Source: Gammaproteobacteria bacterium (lineage in GTDB: Bacteria; Pseudomonadota; Gammaproteobacteria; S012-40). From it: 8,838 nt of DNA. The translations under genes and the position numbers were made by a program. The stretch is from contig WFVN01000026.1 of NCBI GenBank assembly GCA_015491615.1, positions 1 through 8,838 on the forward strand. The letters are read 5' to 3'. Position 1 is the stretch's first letter, and each line of letters opens with the position of its first letter. Shown here in pieces: positions 1-5,879 of this stretch. The notes below the pieces were generated by a model. It made no database searches, was not told the DNA's origin, and saw nothing but the letters and a program-made list of their open reading frames with translations.

Positions 1-578
1 TCCTCGCCGTACGCCCGGACAGAGGCCGTCTCATCATCGACCAGCTCACCCCGCCGCCGGAAGAAGGAGTCCTGGCCCGAGGCACGGAACTCCGCCTGAG
101 CGCCAAGATGGGCGGTCTCCTGCTGCGCTTCGACACCCAGGTGCTGGCGCGAGGAGAGAAGGACGGCGAGATCCTTTACAAATTGGACTACCCCGAACGC
201 ATGGAGCGACGCCAGCGACGGCGCTTCTTTCGTGTTCCCGTGCCTTTGGATTTCGATTACACGGCGACGTTGGACCCGGAAGACGGCCCGGCTGTCGAGG
301 GGGAAGTGGCCGACCTGAGCGCCAACGGGGTGGCGATCCGGGTGGAGGGGGCCTTGCCTGAATGCATGCAACCGGACGTACACATCCCTCGGGCCCGCCT
401 GCACCTGGACGGCCTCGCCCTTTCTTGCCCCTTGACGATACGCAACCTGCGACGCATCAACGAAAAACGTTGGCTGTTGGGGTGCCGTTTCGAGGCCCTC
501 AGCCCCGCGCAGGAGAATCAAATCAACCGGGTAGTGGCCACCCTGGAGCGGGTGTACCTCCAACGCCAGAACCGCTGA
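1..578 (+). CDS. YcgR-like flagellar brake / PilZ domain protein (5' truncated by window edge)
   Basis: The reading frame is open from position 3 to the TGA at 576-578, so the true start lies upstream of the window; the ATG at 108 falls inside the N-terminal domain and is not the likely start. The first ~60 codons (about 3-200) look like the YcgR N-terminal beta-barrel. A PilZ domain follows, with both c-di-GMP binding motifs: RxxxR (RRFFR, 219-233) and D/NxSxxG (DLSANG, 312-329). YcgR proteins bind c-di-GMP and act on the flagellar motor, or regulate other surface functions, from the cytoplasm. Intact motifs predict ligand binding. The output target cannot be told from the window. The gene converges on the arsenosugar block with 6 bp between stop codons and no clear T-tailed terminator. 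Confidence 0.88.
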   Translation, partial: LAVRPDRGRLIIDQLTPPPEEGVLARGTELRLSAKMGGLLLRFDTQVLARGEKDGEILYKLDYPERMERRQRRRFFRVPVPLDFDYTATLDPEDGPAVEGEVADLSANGVAIRVEGALPECMQPDVHIPRARLHLDGLALSCPLTIRNLRRINEKRWLLGCRFEALSPAQENQINRVVATLERVYLQRQNR

Positions 579-584
579 AGCGCC

Positions 585-1238
585 TCAGGCCCACAGGCGG
601 GCCAGGTCCTCCGGTCGGTCCACATCCCAGCGGGACGGCAGCTCCCGCCACGACCACCCCAGGGCCTGGACGCGCGCCCGTGTCTGCACCAGTACCCGCT
701 CCGTTCCCCAGTCGATATCCTCGAAAAGACGCCCATCCACCGGCCGCGACAGGCCGACGAGGACGTAGCCGCCGTCTTCCGCTGGCCCCAGGACCACGTC
801 CGCCCCGGATTCCAGAGCCTCGAGGGCGGCGTCCAGATAGGCCTCGTCCAGATTGGGACAGTCCGTCCCCACCAGCAGGACCCGCGTGCTCTCGACCTGG
901 GCGTGGCGCAGGGCGGCGGCCATGCGCCGCCCCAAGTCGCCGTCCTCCTGGGCCTCCAGAGCCATGCCGGCACGGCGCGCCAGGGCGCGCAGGAAATCGT
1001 CGTCCACGTCAGGGGTGACGCACAGAGTGAGGGGGGCGAGGCGGGAGCGGCTCAGGGTGGCCACCGTGTGGGTGGTGAGGAGGCGGTGCAACGCCGCCGC
1101 CCCTTCGGCGCCGAGGGCGGGGATGAGGCGGGTCTTCACCGCGCCGGCGCGGGGCGCCTTGGCGAACACCAGGATGCGGGCGTCCGGATGGAGGTACTCA
1201 TCCTGCGGGCGAACGGCCTGGACCTTCGTGCTTGACAT
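585..1238 (-). CDS. TIGR04282-type (DUF2064) arsenosugar-associated transferase
   Basis: A 217-residue protein of the DUF2064/CofC-like nucleotidyltransferase fold, the family named 'TIGR04282 arsenosugar biosynthesis glycosyltransferase' (earlier 'rSAM/selenodomain-associated transferase 1'). Visible motifs are FAKAPRAGAVKTRL (residues 25-38, nucleotide-binding loop), GTDCPNL (125-131, metal/nucleotide Asp), GPAEDGGY (152-159), DWGT (177-180) and a C-terminal WDVDRPEDL motif typical of MobA/CofC-like enzymes. A TTG at 1265 could extend the frame by nine codons, but it has no ribosome site. The ATG at 1238 has GGAG (1244-1247) five bases upstream and is chosen. It is the last gene of the minus-strand block, 68 bp after the family-2 transferase. 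The reaction is unproven: the fold fits transfer of a nucleotide or a nucleotide-linked sugar, possibly supplying or using an activated sugar for arsenosugar completion. Confidence 0.85.
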   Translation of the reverse strand: MSSTKVQAVRPQDEYLHPDARILVFAKAPRAGAVKTRLIPALGAEGAAALHRLLTTHTVATLSRSRLAPLTLCVTPDVDDDFLRALARRAGMALEAQEDGDLGRRMAAALRHAQVESTRVLLVGTDCPNLDEAYLDAALEALESGADVVLGPAEDGGYVLVGLSRPVDGRLFEDIDWGTERVLVQTRARVQALGWSWRELPSRWDVDRPEDLARLWA

Positions 1239-1243
1239 GGACA

Positions 1244-1248
1244 CTCCA
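1244..1248 (-). promoter_or_regulatory. Ribosome binding site deciding the TIGR04282 gene start
   Basis: The minus strand reads TGGAG followed by TGTCC and ATG (1238). The upstream in-frame TTG (1265) has no comparable purine-rich site, so the ATG is taken as the start. Confidence 0.65.
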
Positions 1249-1306
1249 AAGATGTGGGGATACAACGACAGGTAGTGAATATAGACCCATGGGGCAACTT
1301 TGCCAA

Positions 1307-1996
1307 CTAACTTTGGCTATCCCGATGCGGGTAGTAGCGGCGCGCCAAGGCGGCGGGGTCGGCGCCGAGGAAGTAGGCCAGGCGCAGGCGCCACATGAGG
1401 GTCACGGTGGCCCAGAAGCCGTGTTCGTCCCAGCGCCGCCCCGAGGTGACCACCCGCGCGCGCAGGCAGGCGGGGCGCCCCAGGCGCTTGAGGCGGCGGG
1501 AGAGTTCGATGTCTTCCATGAGGGGCTGGTCGGGGAAGCCGCCCACCGCCCGGAAGGCCGCGCGGCGCACGAACAGGGCCTGGTCGCCGGTGGCGATGCC
1601 GGTGAGGCGGGAGCGCAGGTTCATGGCCGCCGCCACCAGGGGCAGGCCGGGGTGGCGGCCTTCGATGCGCACGTCGAAACGCCCCCACGGGCGGCGGGCG
1701 AGGGCCGCCTGAACCAGGGCATCGGCCCCTTCCGGCAGGCGCGTGTCGGCGTGCAGGAACACCAGCCCCTCCCCCGCGGCCAAGGCGGCGCCGGCGTTCT
1801 GCTGGCGGGCACGCCCGCGGGGGGCTGTGAGCACCCGGTCGGCCAGGGGCGCGGCACGTTCGACGGTGGCGTCGCGCGAGCCGCCGTCCACCACGATCAC
1901 TTCGTGACCACGCGCGCGCCAGGCCTGCAGGGCTTCCAGGGCCTCCCGGATGGTATCGGCCTCGTCCAAGGCCGGAACGACGACCGACAGGCGCAT
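1307..1996 (-). CDS. TIGR04283-type family 2 glycosyltransferase, arsenosugar-associated
   Basis: A 229-residue GT-A fold (GT2) glycosyltransferase of the family named 'TIGR04283 arsenosugar biosynthesis glycosyltransferase'. Motifs in order: N-terminal SVVVPALDEADT (4-15), VVDGGSRDAT (35-44) for nucleotide-sugar binding, the DxD-like LHADT (81-85), TGDQALF (136-142), and MEDIELSRRLKR (160-171), which carries the acidic catalytic region. No membrane helix is evident; a hydrophobic C-terminal stretch near 'WRLRLAYFLGA' may contact membrane. The ATG directly abuts the arsM stop (TGA then ATG, no intervening base), which implies translational coupling. Length is normal for the family. The likely job, by inference from context, is glycosylating an arsenosugar intermediate or attaching it to a lipid or glycerol acceptor. 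Donor and acceptor are unknown. Confidence 0.9.
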   Translation of the reverse strand: MRLSVVVPALDEADTIREALEALQAWRARGHEVIVVDGGSRDATVERAAPLADRVLTAPRGRARQQNAGAALAAGEGLVFLHADTRLPEGADALVQAALARRPWGRFDVRIEGRHPGLPLVAAAMNLRSRLTGIATGDQALFVRRAAFRAVGGFPDQPLMEDIELSRRLKRLGRPACLRARVVTSGRRWDEHGFWATVTLMWRLRLAYFLGADPAALARRYYPHRDSQS

Positions 1997-3118
1997 TCAG
2001 CAGCAGCCACCCCCGGGGGTGCAGGCGCCGCTGTGGCGTCCACCCTTGGTCTCGGACGCGGGGCGGCGGGTGCCGGCGGGGGCGCACCAGGGCACGGGCT
2101 CGCCGGGGTCGCTCGGGGTGATGCCGATGAAGTGGCCGGCGTAGGGCCCCTCGGTGAGGAGGCGGAAGGTGCGCTCGCACACCGCCATACGCTCGCCACG
2201 GGGGAAGACGTGCCCCTCGTCGTCGCGCACCTCGGCGAAGGGGCCCTTGTAGATGACCGCCTGGCCCACGTCCAGGCAGGGGGTGTCTTCCCCCTTGACG
2301 GCGGTGAGGGTGACGGCGCGGAATTCGATGCCCTCCACCACCCGCCAGGGCTCCGCCTCCCATTTGTCGTAGGCGACGGCGAGGAAACCGGCGTCGACGA
2401 AGGCCTGGAGGAATTCTTGTTCCTGGAAGGCGCCGGAGAGGCAACCGCTCCACAGTTCCGGGTCGGCCTTGAGGGCCTCGGGCACGGGTTCGTCGCTGAC
2501 GATGTCGGAGATGGCCACCCGCCCGCCGGGCTTGAGGACCCGGTGGATCTCCCGCACCAGGGCGGCCTTGTCCTCGTCCGCCACCAGGTTGAGGACGCAG
2601 TTGGAGATCACCAGGTCCACGGAGGCGTCGGGGATGAGGGGTGCCTCGCGCCGCTGGCGCGCCTGCCAGTCCTGGAAGGCGATGAGGTCGCGGCTGTCGC
2701 GTATGGGATGCTCGGCCAGGTAGCGGTCGGCGGCGGCCAGGTCCAGGGCCAGGTCTTGGATGCGCCCCTTGAGGAAACGCACCCGGTCACCGCCCAGTTT
2801 CTCGGCCATCTCCCCTTGGTACTTGCGCGCCAGGGCGAGCATGTCGTCGTTCATGTCCACGCCGATGACGCGCCCCTCGGGGCCCACCAGTTGCGCCGCC
2901 ATGTAGGCGATCTTGCCGCCCCCCGAACCCAGGTCGAGGACCACGTCCCCCTCGCGCACGTAGCGGGAGGGGTCGCCGCAGCCGTAGTCGCGCTCGACGA
3001 TCTCGCGCGGCAGGATCTCCAGCAGGCGGGGGTCGTAGTCCACCGGGCAGCAGAGTTCCGCCTCGCGCGCCCGGGCGCCGGCGGAATAGCGTTCCAACAC
3101 GCTCTTGTTGACGTCCAT
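1997..3118 (-). CDS. arsM: Arsenite methyltransferase ArsM (arsenosugar pathway)
   Basis: A 373-residue SAM-dependent methyltransferase that converts As(III) to methylated arsenicals; in this pathway dimethylarsenic is the substrate for ArsS. SAM motif I is VLDLGSGGGK (60-69) and the acidic end of beta 2 is GVDMND (86-91). ISNCVLNL (171-178) carries Cys174. The three cysteines expected of ArsM As(III) binding are present: Cys47 in DYGCGDP, Cys174, and Cys226 in WSGCLSGA. An adjacent pair, Cys23-Cys24, lies near the N terminus. Residues ~119-163 form an insert between SAM motifs. A C-terminal domain (~250-340) ends in a tail with Cys345, Cys366 and Cys372-Cys373. The start has AGGAGA (3124-3129) just upstream. 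arsS ends 16 bp upstream, and the stop abuts the next gene, so this is the core of an operon. Confidence 0.95.
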   Translation of the reverse strand: MDVNKSVLERYSAGARAREAELCCPVDYDPRLLEILPREIVERDYGCGDPSRYVREGDVVLDLGSGGGKIAYMAAQLVGPEGRVIGVDMNDDMLALARKYQGEMAEKLGGDRVRFLKGRIQDLALDLAAADRYLAEHPIRDSRDLIAFQDWQARQRREAPLIPDASVDLVISNCVLNLVADEDKAALVREIHRVLKPGGRVAISDIVSDEPVPEALKADPELWSGCLSGAFQEQEFLQAFVDAGFLAVAYDKWEAEPWRVVEGIEFRAVTLTAVKGEDTPCLDVGQAVIYKGPFAEVRDDEGHVFPRGERMAVCERTFRLLTEGPYAGHFIGITPSDPGEPVPWCAPAGTRRPASETKGGRHSGACTPGGGCC

Positions 3119-3134
3119 GGGTCTCTCCTCTCGT

Positions 3135-4094
3135 TCAGGCCAGGGCGCCGCCGCAACTGGAGCCGGCTCCGGCGGTGCAGCCGTAGCAGTGGTCGGCGGT
3201 GACGATGGGGGCGCCTTCCAGATCCGCCGGATCCAGGTCGCGGATGTGGGTGCGGGGGCGCTGCCCCAGGCGCGCCGGCAGGTCCAGCATCTGGTTGAAG
3301 TCGCAATCGTACAGCCACCCGCGCCAGTCCACGGAGATGAGGGAGCGGCACATGACCTGCGCCAGGGTGGCGGGGTTGAAATGGTCTTTCAACAGGGTCA
3401 TGTAGGCGTCGAAGGCCCCCTTGGAGACGAGGGTGCTGCCGAAACGGGCGATGGGCATGTTGGCGAGGGTGAACAGGCGGTCGAAGACGATGCCGTGGTC
3501 TTCGTACAGGCGCCGTTTGTAGTCCGCTTCCAGGACCGCCTGGTCCGGTGGCAGGTGCGCTCCGGTGGGGTTGTAGACCAGGTTCAGCTCCAGCCCCCCG
3601 CCGTGCCCGTAACCCAGGGCGTTGAGGCGTTTGAGCCCTTCGATGCTGCGCGCGAACACGCCGCGACCGCGCTGGCCGTCCACGTTCTCGGGCAGGTAGC
3701 AGGGCAGGGAGGCGACCACCACCACCTTCTGCTCGGCGAGAAACTCGGCCAGGTCCTCCTGGCCCGGTTCGCCGAGAACAGTGAGGTTGCAGCGGTCCAT
3801 GACGGTGAGGCCGCGCGCACGCCCGGCACGCACCAGGTCGCGGAAGTGGGGGTTCAGCTCGGGGGCGCCGCCGGTGATGTCCAGGGTGTCGATGGGCAGG
3901 CGGTCAAGGGCCCCGATCACCGCCTGGGCGGTGTCGCCGTCCATCATCTCGCGCCGGCGCGGGCCGGCGTTCACGTGGCAGTGGAGGCACTGCTGATTGC
4001 AGCGGTAGCCCAGGTTCACTTGCAGGGTGGTCAGCGGGCCGCGGGCGAGGGCCGGGAAATCGCTCTCCCGCAACAGGGGCAGCATGGCGTGCAT
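3135..4094 (-). CDS. arsS: Radical SAM protein ArsS, arsenosugar biosynthesis (Cys form of the (seleno)protein family)
   Basis: A 319-residue radical SAM enzyme. The cluster motif CxxxCxxC is CNQQCLHC (Cys32, 36, 39), followed by HVNAGP and the GGAPE-type SAM motif (75-79). The C-terminal Cys-rich DUF3641 domain contains Cys249, Cys264 and the terminal HCYGCTAGAGSSCGG motif (302-316; Cys303, 306, 314), probably ligating an auxiliary Fe-S cluster. Established family role: ArsS supplies the 5'-deoxyadenosyl moiety from SAM to a dimethylarsenical, giving dimethylarsinoyl-adenosine-type precursors of arsenosugars. Some relatives use selenocysteine in the terminal motif; here the codon is TGC (Cys), and the only TGA is the terminal stop. 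A GTG at 4100 lies directly on the Shine-Dalgarno sequence, so the ATG at 4094, preceded by GAGGAG, is taken as the start. arsM begins 16 bp downstream. Confidence 0.95.
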   Translation of the reverse strand: MHAMLPLLRESDFPALARGPLTTLQVNLGYRCNQQCLHCHVNAGPRRREMMDGDTAQAVIGALDRLPIDTLDITGGAPELNPHFRDLVRAGRARGLTVMDRCNLTVLGEPGQEDLAEFLAEQKVVVVASLPCYLPENVDGQRGRGVFARSIEGLKRLNALGYGHGGGLELNLVYNPTGAHLPPDQAVLEADYKRRLYEDHGIVFDRLFTLANMPIARFGSTLVSKGAFDAYMTLLKDHFNPATLAQVMCRSLISVDWRGWLYDCDFNQMLDLPARLGQRPRTHIRDLDPADLEGAPIVTADHCYGCTAGAGSSCGGALA

Positions 4095-4210
4095 GGTCAC
4101 TCCTCTTTCGTTCGTGGGATACGGCGAAGGCGCCGGCGGCCCACCGGCACCGGGGAGAGCAATCCTATCAGGGTCCCGGGGGCGAGACAGCCACGTGGAG
4201 CGCCCACGCT
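4095..4210 (-). other. Intergenic region between the reductase gene and arsS
   Basis: This 116-bp gap is the longest in the minus-strand block. It contains an 8-bp palindrome CCACGTGG (4191-4198), a GC-rich region with an imperfect GCCGG/CCGGC inverted repeat (near 4131-4147) lacking a T-tail, and a weak -10-like TAGGAT on the minus strand with a poor -35. I see no ArsR-type operator and no open frame of note. An internal promoter for arsS is possible but not demonstrated. Confidence 0.4.
4100..4105 (-). promoter_or_regulatory. Ribosome binding site deciding the arsS start
   Basis: The minus strand reads GAGGAG, then TGACC, then ATG (4094), an ideal five-base spacing. The alternative GTG at 4098-4100 overlaps this site and cannot use it. 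Confidence 0.7.
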
Positions 4211-5629
4211 TCAGCCGGGCAGGCGCGCCAGCCAGCGGGCCAAGCGACGCACGCGGGGGGCGAACAGGCGGTCCGCGTAGAACCGGTTGGCGGCCCGCCG
4301 CAAGCCCTGGGCGTAGGTGGGATAGGCGTGGATGGTGGCCGCCAGGTCGCCCACGGTGACGCCCTTGCGGATCCCCAGGGCGATCTCGTGGATCAGCTCG
4401 CCGGCATGGGGGGCGAGGATGGAGGCGCCGATCACCCGCCGGCCCCGCACCACCAGGCGCACCAGCCCCATCGTCTCGCCCTCGGTCACCGCCCGGTCGA
4501 TGGCCGCCACGGGGAAGTCCAGGGCACGGGCGGGGTCGTCACGGCGGGCCTGGTCCAGGGTCGGCCCCACTTGGGCCAGTTCCGGGTCGGTGTAGGTGAC
4601 CCACGGTACCGCCCGGTAGTCCACCCGTTTGGGGAAACGGAACACGGCGTTGGCGATCACCACCCCCGCCTGGTGCTCGGCCATGTGGGTGAAACGGTAG
4701 GGGCCGCACACGTCGCCGACGGCGTAGATGTGCCGGCGGCGGGTGCGCTGGCGGGCGTCCACGCGGATGCCCTCGGGATCGAAATCCACCCCCGCCGCCT
4801 CCAGCCCCAGCCCTTCCACGTTGGGGGCCCGGCCGGTGGCCACCAGGAGGGCGTCGGCGACCGCCTCGGCGGCCCCGCCCCTCTCCGTCTCGTGCACCAG
4901 GACGCGCTCCGCCCCCCGGCGCCGTACCTCCAACCACCGGGGGGCGGTGAGGAAACGCACTCCCTCGGCCACCAAGCGCTCGCCAAGGCGCGCGGCCAGC
5001 TCGGTGTCGTCGCGGGGAAGGAGGCGTCCGCTGCGGGTCACCACCGTCACCACGCTGCCCAGGCGGGCGAAGGCCTGGGCCAGTTCCAGGGCGATGGGGC
5101 CGCCCCCCAGCACCAGCAGGCGCGGCGGCAGGCGGTCCAGGTGGAACACCGTCTCGTTGGTGAGAGGCTCGGCTTCCACCAGACCGGGCAAATCGGGCAG
5201 GCGCGGACGCGAGCCGGTGGCGACGACGATGCGGCAGGCACGCAGACGCGCCTCCCCCACCGCCAGGGTGTGGGCATCGAGAAACCGCGCTGGGGTGCCG
5301 AGGCGCACGTCCACCCCGTAGCCTCGAAAGCGCTCGGCGTCGTCGTGCACCTGGATGGCGGCCACCGCCGCCCGCACCGTCTCCCGCACCCGTGCCCAGT
5401 CCGCCGCCCCCGAGACCGACAAGCCCAGGCCGGCGGCGGCGCGCGCCGCGTGCACCGTGCGGGCGGCATGGACGAGGGTCTTGGAGGGCACGCAGCCGCT
5501 GTGCAGACAATCACCCCCCAGGGCCGGCCCGCGCTCGGCCAGCAGCACCCGCAAACCCAACTGTCCGGCGACGCTGGCCACCACCAGCCCGCCCGCACCG
5601 CCGCCGATCACCGCCAGGTCGTAATCCAT
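4211..5629 (-). CDS. MerA-like FAD/NAD(P)-dependent disulfide oxidoreductase
   Basis: A 472-residue class I pyridine nucleotide-disulfide oxidoreductase. The FAD-binding motif is VIGGGAGG (7-14) and the redox-active pair is in GGDCLHSGCVPSK (Cys41, Cys46). The ATG motif VVATGSRPRLP lies at 135-145 and the NAD(P)-binding GGGP at ~175-178. A second FAD motif, YAVGDVCG, is near residue 300, and a C-terminal dimerization domain follows. The usual HPTxxE catalytic dyad reads YPTYAQ (Tyr436, Gln441): Tyr replaces His, as in mercuric reductase, and Gln replaces Glu. MerA's N-terminal heavy-metal domain and C-terminal vicinal Cys pair are absent. The ATG at 5629 has GGAGGAGA upstream; an in-frame ATG at 5644 precedes that site and is rejected. 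It lies first in the arsenosugar block, 116 bp before arsS. The substrate is unknown; 'dihydrolipoyl dehydrogenase' would be an unsafe label. Confidence 0.88.
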   Translation of the reverse strand: MDYDLAVIGGGAGGLVVASVAGQLGLRVLLAERGPALGGDCLHSGCVPSKTLVHAARTVHAARAAAGLGLSVSGAADWARVRETVRAAVAAIQVHDDAERFRGYGVDVRLGTPARFLDAHTLAVGEARLRACRIVVATGSRPRLPDLPGLVEAEPLTNETVFHLDRLPPRLLVLGGGPIALELAQAFARLGSVVTVVTRSGRLLPRDDTELAARLGERLVAEGVRFLTAPRWLEVRRRGAERVLVHETERGGAAEAVADALLVATGRAPNVEGLGLEAAGVDFDPEGIRVDARQRTRRRHIYAVGDVCGPYRFTHMAEHQAGVVIANAVFRFPKRVDYRAVPWVTYTDPELAQVGPTLDQARRDDPARALDFPVAAIDRAVTEGETMGLVRLVVRGRRVIGASILAPHAGELIHEIALGIRKGVTVGDLAATIHAYPTYAQGLRRAANRFYADRLFAPRVRRLARWLARLPG

Positions 5630-5633
5630 CGTC

Positions 5634-5642
5634 TCTCCTCCC
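5634..5642 (-). promoter_or_regulatory. Strong ribosome binding site of the MerA-like reductase gene
   Basis: The minus strand reads GGGAGGAGA, then GACG, then ATG (5629). It places the start at 5629 rather than at the in-frame ATG at 5644, which lies upstream of the site. Confidence 0.7.
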
Positions 5643-5683
5643 ATCGCCTCACCATGGTCGCCCGAATCGCGCCCGCGTTACAC

Positions 5684-5712
5684 TTCCCAAGTCGAGATCC
5701 ACGGCCTATACT
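5684..5712 (+). promoter_or_regulatory. Sigma-70-type promoter of tRNA-Ala
   Basis: The -10 element is TATACT (5707-5712). The -35-like TTCCCA (5684-5689) matches TTGACA at four of six positions with a 17-bp spacer. The discriminator after the -10 is GC-rich, as is usual for stringently controlled stable-RNA promoters. The predicted start (~5719) would leave a leader of about five bases before the tRNA. Confidence 0.6.
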
Positions 5713-5723
5713 TTCGCCCTCCC

Positions 5724-5799
5724 GGGGCCGTAGCTCAGTTGGGAGAGCGCAGCAATCGCACTGCTGAGGTCAGGGGTTCGACTCCCCTCGGCTCCACCA
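5724..5799 (+). tRNA. tRNA-Ala (anticodon CGC), CCA encoded
   Basis: A 76-nt cloverleaf. The acceptor arm is GGGGCCG (5724-5730) paired with CGGCTCC (5789-5795), then A and an encoded CCA (5797-5799). It contains the G3:U70 wobble pair, the alanine identity element. The D-stem is GCTC/GAGC (5733-5736, 5745-5748). The anticodon stem is CAGCA/TGCTG with loop ATCGCAC and anticodon CGC (5757-5759), reading GCG. The T-arm is AGGGG-TTCGACT-CCCCT (5772-5788). Position 32/38 is A-C. The CGC isoacceptor fits a GC-rich genome rich in GCG codons. The gene is divergent from the arsenosugar block, with a promoter just upstream. Confidence 0.97.
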
Positions 5800-5879
5800 T
5801 CGTTTTTCATCTCCATTTCAGCGCTCCCCGGCACACTCCGTGCCTGTCCCGATCCCCTATCGTTACGCAAGGAGCGCCC

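Noticed and set aside
579..620. Bidirectional terminator between the PilZ gene and the TIGR04282 gene
   Set aside because: Only short GC stems (GGCCC/GGGCC and CGCCT/AGGCG) are found, lying within the coding end and without T-runs.
3120..3137. TGA at the end of arsS read as selenocysteine
   Set aside because: The expected C-terminal motif is already complete with Cys, and the arsM ribosome site and start follow within 16 bases.
1232..5767. Long plus-strand open frames (up to ~650 codons) opposite the arsenosugar genes
   Set aside because: They are antisense shadows of GC-rich genes: low-complexity Gly/Ala/Val/His composition, no recognisable domain, while the opposite strand encodes full conserved motifs with ribosome sites.
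5724..5799. tRNA-Ala as the attachment site of a genomic island carrying the arsenosugar block
   Set aside because: The block lies on the 5' side of the tRNA, there is no integrase, and no copy of the tRNA 3' end was seen elsewhere in the window.
5830..5844. Hairpin GGCAC-ACTCC-GTGCC as terminator after the tRNA
   Set aside because: A five-bp stem followed by TGTCCC, with no T-run; too weak to call.
5739..5879. N-terminal extension of the cytochrome b561 gene starting inside the tRNA
   Set aside because: It would translate the tRNA sequence. The ATG at 5880 has AAGGAG at proper spacing and begins directly before helix 1.
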